From Rhopalosiphum padi (taxonomy: Eukaryota; Arthropoda; Insecta; Hemiptera; Aphididae), in contig NC_083598.1 in the NCBI RefSeq assembly GCF_020882245.1, forward strand, positions 42,507,858-42,571,857: a stretch of DNA of 64,000 nt, given 5' to 3'. The translations under genes and the position numbers were made by a program. Below are positions 11,901-26,900 of this stretch, in pieces. Under the pieces are notes generated by a model that was not told where the DNA came from, did not search any database, and worked only from the letters and a program-made list of their open reading frames with translations. The first letter of the stretch is position 1; the number at the start of each line of letters is the position of its first letter.

Positions 11901-14900
11901 ACACAATACAATAATTATAAAAAATATATGACAAATACCTTCAACATAATAGCATTTTCAGTACATAAGTCATCTGTAGGTAATGAATTAGCATGCCAGC
12001 GAAGTCTTTCATCTGGATTTGACAAATATTCAGTCAATGCTATATCAGATCTATACTGAATACCAGCTAAATATAAATGCTGACACCAGGTGGTAAACAA
12101 ATTTTGGCGATACTAAAATAAAACATAATCTATTGATTAGAATAGAACAACATTAAAATTAATAAGAAATATAAACACTAACATGTTGATCAAAGTAACC
12201 AGCATAAGCCAAATAGGCTGATGATAATAGAACATCTCCAATAATTGTGGCCATCTGAGATCTAAATGTATCTCTTGTGCTTTCCCATCTTTCTCTTTCA
12301 ATCACTAAAGATTTTAAGAGAGCAATTGATCGATCAACCTATGAATGTATTTAATTTTTTTAGTAAAAAATAAAAAAAAAAACCATTAATTTAAAATCAT
12401 ACTTTGCTTTGGACATTTTCTAAATCAGATTTAATTGCTTGAGCTTGTGAAATTAATTGTGCATACTCTTCTTGATATTCAGTGATTGTTTGCTCTAACT
12501 GAGCAATAAGCGATGTAGTTTCTTCATTTTTAACTTTATTTTCTGATGCTTGATTTTCGAGAGATTTCAATTCATCTCTTAATGGTTCCACTTTTTTTAA
12601 TACATCCGCATAACTAACCTAAAACATACATTTTTATTGGTAATTTTATTAGTGCATAGACTAAAAACAATATATCAATAGAAAAAAAAAAAAATTAATT
12701 ATACCTGCGCTATAGCCCATTTAACCATAGGACCACAAGCCATACTAGCACGATTAACTTTTTCAAATGTGTAATCTGGGTTATTCAAATACCTACTATG
12801 CATTTTTTCACGAACATCATCACTAGAAAAATATTATTGTTAATAATATTTATATTTTTATGATTCACTTTAAAGTGACTTACGAAATATTTTCTGTACT
12901 AAAGTTGTTAACAATTGAATTAATGAAATTTTCTCGCATGACAACTGCTCTGATTGCTTTCCAATCAGATGCATTTTCGCCAAGCAACAAACAAATTGAC
13001 TCCAATGCTAACTTAACGACTGCAGGTGGATTAGCCATTGATCGTACCTCAACTAATTGTTGTTTCTTTATTTCCTTTACAGCTATAATAAAAGTTTATA
13101 TTTTATAGTTACTAAGTACTATGGATATAAACCTAATAATGAAATATATAATCGTGTATTACCTTGTTGAGCATCCATGACAGCGGGTTCAACATGCGCA
13201 AGATCAGCCATAACATCTTTTCGTTTTTCTGATATTAATACTTGTTGTGCCTTGATTTGTGCTTGTATTTCTTGTGATTGCACTTTACGTTTCTCAGCTT
13301 CATGCTGTTCTTTAAACATCTGTTGTAATTTTGCATTGGCTGCCTCATTTTTGGTATTCAATTCTATTGATTTAACTGCTAATGATTTTTGCATCTCTTC
13401 CACCTGTTCAACAGTTTCAGCTATTTTGGATAGACCTACATTCAAATGGAGTTGTTGTTCCTCTAGTTCAGCTCTCTTTTCTTTATGTAATTTCACAAAA
13501 TGATTGATAAAGTCCAAATAATGTCTAGGAGTAATTGCCATTGTTCGTGAACCTCTTTTGACCAATCGGCTGTTTGCTTTATGTAATGTTTGATGCACAT
13601 AAACAAAAGCATTCACAACTGCAGTACGATAATCTGGAATACTAGGAACTAAAGAACAAGCAGATGGGAAGAAATCAGGAGCTTTCCACATTGGCGGTCC
13701 ATCCAAGTCAACTGATCGAGTGAATTCTTGACCAACCTATAAGAAATAAATCAAAGTTAAAAAAAATGTAATTCTAAGTTTAATTGAAATTATTTACTTG
13801 GAATAATGCTGTATCTGACCAGTCTCCAAACCAATTAAGAACACATCTGTTAAAAAGTGCAGGAGAGGTAGCTGCTCTGTCTTTTAATCCTTCAGAACTA
13901 GGATTCATTGTGAAAACAACATGCAAATTTCTCATTACTTGACCAGTGAACCATTTATAAAGTTCTTCGTTTGAATCTAACATAAGACCTTCTCTTTGAC
14001 TACCTTCCTTACATTGAGTCATTAAAGTAGTATATTCATCTCCTAATAAAAAAATAAAATAAGTAACATATGAAAGAATTTTTTAATTATTACATACCTT
14101 CAAATAAACCAGGGACTTCTCCATTAGCCAACAAAGTGTTCATACGTTCAAGAAAACCTGATTCTAATACGTTTGATTCATCAAGTATGAATGTTATTTT
14201 TTCATTTTTACACCCTGATCTTCTTAACACTGCTCTCAGATCTTCATCAAAGTCTTCACTTGTGTATTTGTTGTGTACCTAAGAAAAAAGTAACAAACAT
14301 AATAGTTCTAATTAATATTTTTTAATTAAATGTACTTTAATAACTAGTTTATCAAAAAATAAATAGTAAAAACTAATTATCTGAAGACTAATGATAATTA
14401 AAAATAGTATAATAAAATAAACTTAGTTGCTAAATTATACTTACTCTGATTTGAAATACTGAAAGACCATTCATAAATGCAACAAATCTTGACAGTGTAG
14501 TCTTACCGGCTCCAGAAACACCAATTAACAACAAGTGACCTTGAGGTTGTCTAAATATTCTGTCTATTCGTAATACATGATCTAATACTTCATCAAAAAG
14601 TACAATTTTTACATCTAATTCTTCTTCATAAAAGACCTAAATAAAGAATAGTAACTTTAATAACTAGTACAATAATGGTACCATAATAACTATGGTATGA
14701 TGAATGATGATTAAATATGAAAAAATGTGAATACCTTAAGCCTTGCAGCAACATAATCACGTAATTGTTTTCTTTCAACGGGTACATAATCTTTGTGTAA
14801 CCAATTGCTATAAAGTATTGGTCTTTGAAGAGCTTCTTCTTTGTTAATTCCAGGAAAATGTTTCATAGCAACTATATCAATATTTTCGTTTGTCCATTGA

Positions 14901-17900
14901 CGTTCAACATCATCTACCAAACGATCTTGGAAAAGACGTAATGCTTCATGTGCCCAAAGACGTACTAAACCATCAACACTTAATGTTTCCAAGGGTCTAA
15001 AATTATTTTTAAATTTAATTATTATTTAATATTTATTCATCTAAAAATAAGATTTTTATCAAACAAAATCATATTTAATAATAGTCTTTTAACAAAATTA
15101 ATTACCTGATTGCCTCACATATTCCCCTAACCCAACGGGTCATTTCTCTAGGAGAATATACATAATGGGGTTGCATATCTTGAGTAAACCGATCCTGAGA
15201 TGCTAAATAAAATTCGACCATTGCATTTGTTAAAGGCTCTGCATAACCACGAAGAGTTGGAATTAATCTCAACATTGCTCTGCTGAAGGTTCCATAAATC
15301 TAAAAAATTTAAAAATACAATAAATTTAAAAGAAAAAAATTTATGCATATTATGTAATTTACTTGTTTCAAAGAAGTTTCACCAGGATAGTCAACATATA
15401 TTACTGGAACATGACGTAAGAATCTATGCGATAAAGGCTTTCTACCTGGATCTGTTGGCGGATTACAAGCTCCGACAAATTGTATTCTCTCCAAAGATAC
15501 CCAAGCTTGATCTCCAGTGGGTCTGCAATTAATTAAAATAAATATTAGGAATTTATCATCAATAATAAAAATAATTTAACTTAATTTACAAAAATAAAAT
15601 ATAAATATTTAATTACTTGTAAAAACCTCTACGTTCTACTAGTTGTCGCAAGAATGATATTACTCTTTGAGTACCATAATTATCCATATCAGGTAAATTG
15701 ATTTCATCACAAAATAATACCAACCATTTGCCAAGCTTTACATGTAACAAAAAAATATAAATATAAACTCAAATTTTAATATTGTTATGATAAAATGATT
15801 ACTACTTACTTGAATAGGAGATAGAAAAATTCCATTAGGTGTTTTTCTGTATTCACAGTAATGATCAAAAGTTTTTAATAAAAGTTCTGGGGTAGTTGCT
15901 GATGAAAAGTTCAAACCAACAACTTCCATGTCAGGAAGAGCTCTTAATGCCGAAAATAAGGTCATTGTTTTACCAGAACCAGGAGGACCACATAACACTG
16001 AACACATTTTTTATTATTAATTTTGATGTTTTTGATTACATAACTATTATAATTATTAACTAAATTACCCAAAGGTTTATGTTCTGCAAGCCAAGTATAA
16101 AGCAATGTTTCATGTCTTACAGTGTCTAATGTAGGAACAACAACATCGGGTGATGCAACTTTATGTGTTTCAACTTCCACTTGTGGAACCCTACTAGACC
16201 AAGGAACCCAATCTCCATGGACATTGATCTAGTTATAAACAAATTATAATGAAATAACTAAAATAAAATCGACTATAACTACCAATAATGTTATTAAATT
16301 ATTGAAAATACACAAAATATTAATAAAATTAGTTCATCTACAGATTAATTTAAATCAAAAAACTTACTTCGTAATCAATAATGTTTTCAGTCATTGGTGG
16401 TAAAGCTACAGTTGTTACAGACCTAATAAATTCACCAATATCAGAACGCACTTTCAATTTTGCATCACCAGCAAAACTCCATAATAAAGCATAAACTAAA
16501 CATTTTGGAATATACTGTTCTAATTGGTCATGTGGAAGTGGAAAATCAGAATGAGTTCTATTATATTGAAGAACATTCCTAAAAACAATAAAATTACATA
16601 TTATAATATTTGTTCATGTTAAATATATTTTTATTACAAGATAAATTACCTAATGCTTTGATTAATCATAGAAAATAATGATCCAAGCGCTCTTAATCTG
16701 GTAAAGTCCATAATATGTTCTTGCTTTATAGCATACTCTAAGCATCTAACAACTAAACCATCTGATGATAAATGAGGTTGTAACATTGTTACAATATCCA
16801 ACTGAAGCTACACAAACAAAAAATATTCAACTTAAATCATATAAATTATTCTTTTTAAATAATGTATGTAATTAATACCTGTAATGATGGAGACATAAAT
16901 TGTTCAACAGTAGATCCTGATGTAGCAGAAACTGGTTGAGGAATAAGAGATATTGAATCTTCATCTCCTTCATCAATAGGTATATTTCTTAAACGACTCA
17001 AATAATTTTCAAATATCATTTCAGTAGTTAAAACATCTTCACTAAACCATATCATACCACAACGTGATACAGTAGCAAGAGTGGCATATTTTAAATCTTG
17101 TACCTAAAAAAATTTTAATTACCAAACATTTAATTTACATTAAACTTTTATTAGAATTTGATTTAATATTTATTATATTTAAAAAAAATATCAGTAGTAT
17201 TTTTCAATTTTAAAAACAATCCATTAGATTAGGTAATATAAGGTAAGATACAACAGATTCAATACACATCAAAAGACTACTATGGACATAATTCTTTATT
17301 TTGAATGAATTATTAAGCAATAATGGCATTCACTGTAGTAAAAGTAAAAAAACAACAGGAAAAAAAAGAAAAAAGTTTAGGATTTAGTTTAAATTAGTCA
17401 TGACTTTAAACTATATCATTAATACGAAATATTTAAACATTACAATCTAGTTGTTACCTCAAACATAATTCGAACATTGGGTGGAAGTGATAAACGTTCT
17501 CCATTTGGTAATGTTAATAACTTATTGTCATCTAAAACAGAATTTAAATTTTCAACCCATTCAGGATCAACATCACCATCAAAAATGATCCATTGTCTTT
17601 TATTTATTTCACCACGAACATTATCAACAATTTTTCTAAAATCCAAATATTATTAATTAATAATTAATAATAATATTTATAAGAAATATATTAAAATTTT
17701 AAAATATAAATTACACATTTTTAAATTGGTCTTACCTTAATATATGAGTAAATAAACCATCAGTCCATTCCCTAGTATTGGGGTCTAATGCACCATACAA
17801 AGCTTCTTTAGATATGGCCTTAGGATCAATTACATGAGCTTGTCCTTCCATTCCATCCATCCTTTCGAGAGCTTTTAATAATACTTTCCAAGCACTAGAT

Positions 17901-20900
17901 TTACCTGATCCACTTGGACCAACCATCATTAAACCATGATTTAATTCACAAATTTGATATAGTTGTAGCACCTAAAATGTAATTTATTTATTTTATACAA
18001 ATGATATTAATTTATAAAATAACTACAATAAATAATAATTTAATACTAAAAAGGACAATAATCAATTATTGAAAATACCTTTTGGATCCATGTTTCCCCC
18101 ATATAACACTAGGTAGCATGTAAATAAAATATTTGCTCAATAGTAAATTAATTTAATTACTGAGAGTTAATATAGAAGGAATTGTTAAGTAATTTATAAT
18201 AAATATGCTACCTTTTCCATCCAAGGACCACCAAGCTCATCATCTTCTCCGCAAACATAATATTCTTCTTGGCAAACTTTTCTTATTTGTTCTTTCAATT
18301 CTAATAAAAAAATTTAAAAATAAATATATTTATTTTTAATTGATAGTTGAGTAATAATATTATTTACCTGTCATTTGAGCACGTTTATATTGGACTTGAG
18401 GGAACACATCATTTAACAAAGAAAATAAAAGTGGAATATCCTCTGCAACTAATTTAGGTACCATTGTTTCACAGACAGATTGAATCAATATCTAAAGTAA
18501 TATAAATAATAACAATATAAATTAATAATAATAATAATAATAAATAAAATATATATATATTACTTCTTGCTCTGGTAGATTTTCTGCAATTTCAGCTTCA
18601 TTCAAACTATGCCTTTCAGTTGTTGCACTAATACCTTTAATATGCTGAATACGATCTCTCTTAACATTTCCAGCAGATACTAAAACAGACTTTAATGCCC
18701 TCAGTCCAAAATCATAGTGAGATTGATTAGAAAGCTGTTCATCACATAATCTAAAATACATATTATACATTAAAATTTAGATTAAATGCCTTGATGTTAT
18801 TAAAGAAAAGTTTATTTACTTGAAAAATGGTACAATTTTGCATGCAAGTTTCTCTGCTGTACGGAAACCTTGTGAAAACAACATTACTTCAGCTATAAGT
18901 TGTCTATCAGGTTTAGTCATTGCTAATGATCGGAATAACTTTTTAAGATTGTCTGGAAGATTTGAACGGCCTGCATAACCAGGATTCATAGTAATAAATA
19001 TTGCCATGTCAGTAGATACTCTGACTTGTTTTCCAACTAGTTCCACAGTGATGTCTATTAAAAAAAAATTATAATTATAAATTTTAAATAGCAAAATAAA
19101 ATGATAGTTATATATTAAATAACTGAAATTAATTATGATAAAAAGAATTTTAAGTAGTATTAAGTATACAATATAAGTTTAGGAAATAATGATTAAATAT
19201 TTAAATATATAATATGTACATTAATAAATTAATTATATAGGTTAAAATTACATTTACATGTTTAAAAATATATTAAGTTGTTTAATTTAAAAAAAATTGA
19301 GTTATGACACATATTGAATATTATGTTGTTAAGTGGACGTAGAACTCGCATATGTTGTCTCCGTCTTACACACGTGAGACATAGCAAATTTTCGATCACA
19401 AGTTTCAATATTGTGCTGTTAATTTTAATATTAGAGTGAACTGACCTATTATAAAATTTAATAATAATATTATTATCCTTGGCCCCACGTAGCCATTTAT
19501 TGGTATTGTTATTTTTAAGTAAAATATGATCATTTTAAAATGTACAGTTTCAAAAAGGTCATAACTTACTTAAAAATAATAATATCAATAAAAGGCTACA
19601 AGGGGCCCTGGATAATAATCTTACCATTACATTTTATAATAGGTCAGCTCACTCTAATATTAAAATTAACAGCACAATATTGAAACTTGTGATCAAAAAT
19701 TTGTATGTAAGACGGAGACAACATATGCGGATTCTACGTCCTCTTAATTACACAAGTTATCATAAAGAAATTAAGAAGGACCCTAAAATATTTTTTTTAA
19801 AGTATCACAACAATTCTGGTCTGACATTTACTTACTAGTTTTCTTAGAATCCATTTGAGATTTCAATGCTTCTTGAATAGTTTGTATCTGTTGAGAAACA
19901 GCAGATAACATTCTTTCCTCTAATCTATTAAATTCATCAAAACATCCCCATGCTCCCACTTGACAAAGGCCAACAAATATGCGTCCCATAGCTTGGAAAT
20001 CAAAAGTTTCATCACAATTGAATACCAAGACAAAACGTCCCAATTGATGGCCAAGAGCTTTGACAGATTCAGTCTTACCAGTACCAGCAGGACCTAAATT
20101 AATAAACCAATTAATCAAAGTTGAGTTATATTATAAGCATAACAAAAATTGAACTAACCAAATGGCGATCCTCCCAATCTAGCTTCTAAAGCTTGTGTCA
20201 TAGTCAAGTAACAACGATCAGTTAATGGAGTTTGAACTAATCTATCTTGCACACCAAGGTATTCAAACCCATAATAGAAATTAGCATTAGCCATTTGTAT
20301 GGTAAGTTGCTTTAAGACATCTGTCTGATTTGTGTCTAAATAAAAACGCATCTCACAAAGCCATTCAAAAGATCGAGGGCTTGATACTTTTCTAGAAATA
20401 AGTCTTCTAGTGATCATTCGTTTATGAACATATTCATTAATCTGAAATAAAATGAAAATTAATAATAACAATTTTTTACAAATTATTAACTATTGATATA
20501 TTATAATAAATACATACTAAATATTCAAGTTTCTTTCTCCTTAATGGTGGTTGCTCTTGCAAAACAGAATCTGCTAAAAAGTTTAATGATGTTTCAACTT
20601 GGGCCAATACATTTTCTAATGGAGTTAGTTTGGGTTTAGAATCATTTTCATTTTCACACTGCACTTGAATTTGGTGCAAAGCTGTTTCTATGTCTTCACT
20701 CCACAATATTTGAGCAGATAACACAACAATCTGGGCTTGATAATTATCACACCATGCCATAAAAGCATCATGGTCAATAGTTTCTTGTTTAAATTGTTTA
20801 CTATTAGTAACTGCTTCACTTAGACGTGAAGCCAAAGTAAATCGCATTTCTTTTTCAACCAATGTGAGCCATTCATTGATTTTAGGATGGTCAGTTGTAG

Positions 20901-23900
20901 ATATAGGGTTAGTAAATATAACTTCTTCGCCTTCACGAGATGCCACTCCAAGAATGTTTGTGGATGTTTCATCCAATATAATAGCGGCAACACCAGCAAA
21001 CATTTTCTTGAAATGTTTCTGTAATCTTGAAATATTTTTACTGTTACCAATAATTTCTAAAAGATCTTCATCACCGACAAAATAAAAACGTGGGAATGAC
21101 ATTCTTTCTCTTTCCAAATATTCTCCAAGAGCTTTTTGTATTTTCCCTAATAAATCAGCTAATCTTTCAAGAGATCGTTGTACTCCTTGAATATTAAGAA
21201 CATCAATTACCATTCTTGATTTAGAAACTTTTTTCATCAGGCCCAAAAAGTCAGAACTGTAAAAATTATAACACTTATTATGCATACATTGTATACACAT
21301 ATAATAAAATAATAATTTAAATATTACCTAATATTGTGAAATCTTGAAGTTTCAACTGGTAGCAAAGTTTTAATATCAGCACTTCCTGAGAAAATACCTT
21401 CCAAGTAAACCCAACGTCTTTGAACATCAATCCAAACATCAAACAAGGTATTAATTCGATTGAGTTTTTCTTCCCATGTTAAAGCTTCTTCTTCAAAAAC
21501 CTAAATTTACATATCATAATATTATACATTAATAATCATTTACATAATAATCATGTTATAACATAATGTGACAAGCACAATATTTCAATATAAACAATGT
21601 GTATTATAAATATTTCTAACAAAACAGGAGTCATTACGATACAAAATTTAAAATATGAGTATCATTGTATTAATAACATACAAGCCAAATGTAATAAAAA
21701 TGTTGAGTGTTAAAAAGGTCTTACAGCAAATTTAGAGTAATTAATAGTTACTTTATAATAAGGTGATAATTTCATAGCTGCTACTGAATTGATATGTTCT
21801 TTAACAGTATTAAAAAGTTCGTCCCATCCTCTTATTAGACGACACTTGTTTTGATAATTAATTAAGTCCAAAGAATATGACTGCCAAGTATCACGGACCT
21901 AATAACAAAAGTTAAGATTAATCTATAAATATGATTAGTTTATTTATTTATCTAGTCTATACATAATAAATTGAAAAATAAGTTATAATGTATAATGTTA
22001 AAAATGTTTAATTGTATGCTTAAACTACTGTTTACATAAAAATTAAATCATTTATCTAATTATTTACTTATATATTTCTGAAAATAAATGTATCATCAAC
22101 CAATTTAAATTAAATAAATAAAACACCTTTTTTTTCTATAGAAATAAAAAGTACATTACTGATATTCATTATTGAACTGTTAAATACATACATTTAAACT
22201 AAGTATAAATCAAATTTAATTTAATCAAACAAATAAAATAAAATATCATAAGTATTAACTTACTTGTTTCAAAAATTCTTCTAGAGCCATTTCTCCTTGT
22301 GCAGTCATAATAATATCTTTAACTACAGCTTCATTTGCTTGTAAATCTACATCCCAAATTTGTCCCAATGTTATATCAGAAAACGTCCAGTTCACTCGAA
22401 GCTTGCGCATTAATTGTTTCCAATGGCGATCTTTTAATGCATCTGATTTTAATTCTATTACAGTCATGTTAACCTGAAAAATATGAGTTTCCAAAATTGT
22501 AAATTTAACTATATATAAATAAATAAGGTTAGATTTAATATGTCAATTAAATATCAGAAGTTTTAAAATATAATTAAAAATTAAAATTTTATGGAAGACC
22601 TCTAACTATAATAGAAAAAATAAATAAATAAGCTTACCTTAACATAACTTTGCAAGAGTTTTTTTACATATTCATACGAAGAATATTGTCTGAAACGGGC
22701 AGGTAATTCTTTTAACTGATTAGTTAGACCATCTAATTGTTGACGAAGTTTCCTAGGCTGAACTGAAAGCCATGGTTTTTCACGAATTTCATCAATCTGT
22801 ATCCATATTTTTGAAAGTTCAGACCAAACACCTTTAAGATCTTGCATTTCTTCAAAAACTACTATCATACGATCTTCAGCACTTGATAATGCGCTACCTA
22901 ATAAATTAAACCAAAGTTTATTAATGTATTTTTAAACATATATAAACTATAAATTGTTACAATTTTCATAAATGCATATTACTAACCAGCTGGATCTTTA
23001 AGTTCTAAGGCTTCTTTAGCTTTAGCTACATTATCTCTTTCTTCTTTTATACGAGTAAATTTATTTTCAAATACTTGAAGCTGGGATAAAGCATCATCAG
23101 GTTGTGTATTTCCAGCAACTGGTTTACCTTGTTCCCATTCTAAAAGGAAATCATTTGTTCTGGTTTCTACAGCTTTGTTTTCAGCAATTATCTTCATTTG
23201 AAGACTTTGAACCTAAATAAACACAATTTTGTTACATAAATCTGAATTGTTACATAAATCTAAATTTGTTAAATATGTGTATTAATTACTTGAGTTTGAA
23301 TAGATTTGTCTTTGCGCTTAATTATTTCATTAAATGCGCTCCACTCGCCTTCAACATTATCCAAATCAAGCCAATTACTTGGAAATTGGAATCTTTGTCT
23401 TTCTAAAATCTTCTGTCCTTTTTTATAAAGATCAACTTGTTTTTCCCATACTCTCATACTACGTTTTAAAAATTGTACATAAGTAATAAATGATACAGCA
23501 TCAGATGTACTTGCAGCTTCGATCGATTGTTTTTCCATATCATTTCGAGACTAAAATAATCAATTTATTTTCTTAATTAAGTACTTTTTAAACTAAATAA
23601 ACAACTTACTTTGGCCACTTGAACATGAAACTCTGTCATACTATTACCAAGCAATGCTCCAAATTTATTCAAAATTTCTTTATGCCAAGAATCATATTTC
23701 AAGGCTACTTTACTTTGAACCTTACCATATTCTATAATAAATGGTCCAAGATCTTTTCGAGTTTCAGTTGTATCAAATGTTTTACGAGATTTTCTAAAAA
23801 AAAATAACATTGTATAATTAATAAAATATGATAATTCAATAATTTTTTCATATTTAATACAGAAAACACATAATTCTTACTGGATATCATTTAAATAGGT

Positions 23901-26900
23901 CATCCAAGTATTGATATCCTCTCCCATTTGATTGTAAAGATTATCAGCTTGTAAATCCCATAAAGATTGGTAAATTAGCCATTCTGACATGTATTTTTCA
24001 GCCTTATAACAAACACCATTACAAATATAATAAAATATTAAAATATTATATTAAATATCTGAATACCTCATTTATTTTTCTATCCATTGCTTCAAATGCA
24101 GCTGTTAAATATGTTTCTCCGGATGGTAAATTGGCTAAAAGATCTTGATATGTCTGAGATGTTGGTTGATCTAAACCAACTTGGTATCTAGAACTTTGTA
24201 ATCTGACTTGAGATGTTACTACAGCTTGCCATGCAAAGAACTGTTGCATGAGTTGAACACGTCCTTCACATAGATTTGGATACAAATAAATAGTTTGATT
24301 GGTTATTCTAACTTCAAGTATCTGCACTTTAATTTGAGGATCACCACCAAGCTTATTAGTTGGTTGAGGTGGTGCATCAGTGTCCATACTCAAATCTTTC
24401 TGTTTTCCTTCTAATGCTTCAGTCCAAGCTTGTATACCTGCTTGAAGCCTCGAAGATAAACTTTTTTCAATCTATAATAATAAAATAATAATTTAATATT
24501 TTAAACTATAATTAAATAAATATTAACTAGTAATTAAGAACCTGTTGATCAAGACGTGTCACCCAAATATGTAAATTTGAATATTGCCTTAGCGACAGAT
24601 CATCTACTGCTCTTTGAATTTTAGAAAGAATATCTGCTAATGTGCTAGCTGAATATGCACAAGTTTCTAAAGATTTAACATCCAAGTCAAGCTGTTCTTC
24701 AACTACCAAAAGGTCTTCAACTTTTTCTTGAAAAGCTAGTATTTGTTCTGCATACTTTTGGACATATTGATCAAGTTTATAACTTTCCCACACCATTTGA
24801 ACACCTTCTGCAATAAGAGCTTGAGTATCTTTATGCAGCCCAGCTATTAATGGTACAATACTAGTTTTATCTTCAATCTGTTAAGCAACATTTTTGTTAT
24901 TAAATACTTATTAAAAAATATTTTAACTACAAATTAAGTACAATCACTACCTTTAAATAAGAACTCCTATTGATAAGCTAATTAAAAAAATTTTTATAAA
25001 AAATACATATAAATGTCTAAAAACACATACAATTTATTTAAAACACACATATAAAAATAATACATAATATTAATACATTAAAATCTTACTTTGTCTAAAG
25101 TGCATTCGTAAGTACGAACACTTTCTCGCAGGGATATAGCAAATGGATACAATTGGTTAGCTTGATGTGCTTTATTAACAATTGCTAAGGGTACACGGAA
25201 CCCAAGATTTTTTAAATGTCTCACTTCTTTCGATAAAGTAATAATCTCAGGTAAAAAATTAACCTAATATAAACATAATCATATTAGATAAATGTTAACA
25301 TACATAATTGTTTGAATTAAATTCTTACCCTAAGTTTTAATACATTTCCTCGACCAGTACGAGATCTTGTACTTTCAATAGTAAAAATTCTTCCAGATAC
25401 ACCCATATTTCTTTGTTGAACACCTCGAGCCCAATCATCAAAAATGTCTTTAGTATTTAATTTTAGTCGGAAACTATCACCATCAGCTTTTAATTTCTGA
25501 CCTTCTAAATGATCTTCCCATCCTTTACCTATTAAACAAAAATAATTTATTAACAATTTTATTTTGATATATTATGTTTGTTATATCATACCTAAAACAT
25601 CTTCAACTCGTCGTAGATAAGCAGATAATTGACTATCAATTAATTTTGCCCATAAAATGGAACCAGCTATTGGTGGTATGTCTTGTTGGTGGCTCAAAAA
25701 GTATGCTTTGCTTTGTGGATACTGAGTCTAGAAACATTAATATTAACAAGTATTAAGTATAATAACAATAAATGTTATATTTTTGAAAAACTTACTTTAA
25801 ATTTATCATGTAGAGCTTCAATATCTTCTTTAACTTTATTAATAAGTTGAGTTTGATATTCTCGTATAGCTCCACGTATATGTGGTCTTACAAATAGAGC
25901 ATTAAATCTAGAAAATATGCGGAACATCTCATTAGCATTGCGAGCTGTTCCTAATTGATCTCTAAGATGAGCAGTAATTCTAGCTTCAACTCTATCAATT
26001 CTTTCTTCATATCTTGCTACAGCGGCTTCCCAAGCTTCAACTCCCTCACGACTAATGTCCAGACAATCCACAACTTTTATATTCTCATAAGCTGAATTCA
26101 CTTCCTATAAAAAATTTGTTGTTGTATAAACTAGTTAAAGTAATTAATACAAATTTAATATAATTATTCTTAGCAAACTTTTCATTACCTCAATAGCACT
26201 TGTATCCGGAGCTGGTGATAAGGAAACAGGACCTTGATCTTGGTCTTCACGCACTTGTGATTGTTGGGCTGTAGGTCTAAGAACTCTCATTATAACTGCT
26301 TGTAATTGTTCATGCTGTTGTCTGAACTTTCTCATATGTTCAAGCCTTGTTTGTAATCTTTTATGATCTGGTTGTATACGCCAAACTACCTTGAATGTTT
26401 CATCTCGTTTTCTTTTAACTACATCCCTAAAATCATTCAATTGATGAGTATAATATTATAAATTTAATATATATATATTTACCTCAAAATAACTTGAAGT
26501 TTATCAAATTCGTCATCATATGCAGTAAAAACATTAAAACACTGCCCCATGACTTTTTCAAATTCATCATAGGGTATATGCATTAAAAACCTAGTACCTA
26601 ACACCTAAAAATAATAATTATTAGTAAAAATATTACAAACCTTAAAATATAAAATAATACTTACTTTTAATAATTTTGATAATAAATCTCTGGAAATTGC
26701 TTCAACTAATTTTAATAATTTTGGTAAAGGATACTTTGTGCTCCGTATTTTTCGTAAATGAATAAAAATATGTTCAATAGCAGTACGAATACGATCTAAA
26801 TCTGTTGCAGCTAGAAGATCATTGATAGGGAAATCTTTCATTAAAGTATTATAATCATTGACAGTAGCTAAAGCAGCTTTAAGACCAGTATCACTATCAA

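Noticed and set aside
14336..14380. A 45-base phase-0 'exon' between dynein exons 40 and 41 with AG and GT edges
   Set aside because: It would insert a hydrophobic stretch (IISFYYLFFDKLVIK) into AAA4 beside the Walker region, and its composition is that of the intron. It shows that in-frame cassettes can arise by chance here, so the two microexons I report stay at moderate confidence.
20820..21085. Open frames overlapping dynein exon 22 in other frames
   Set aside because: They are shadows of the conserved linker exon on both strands.
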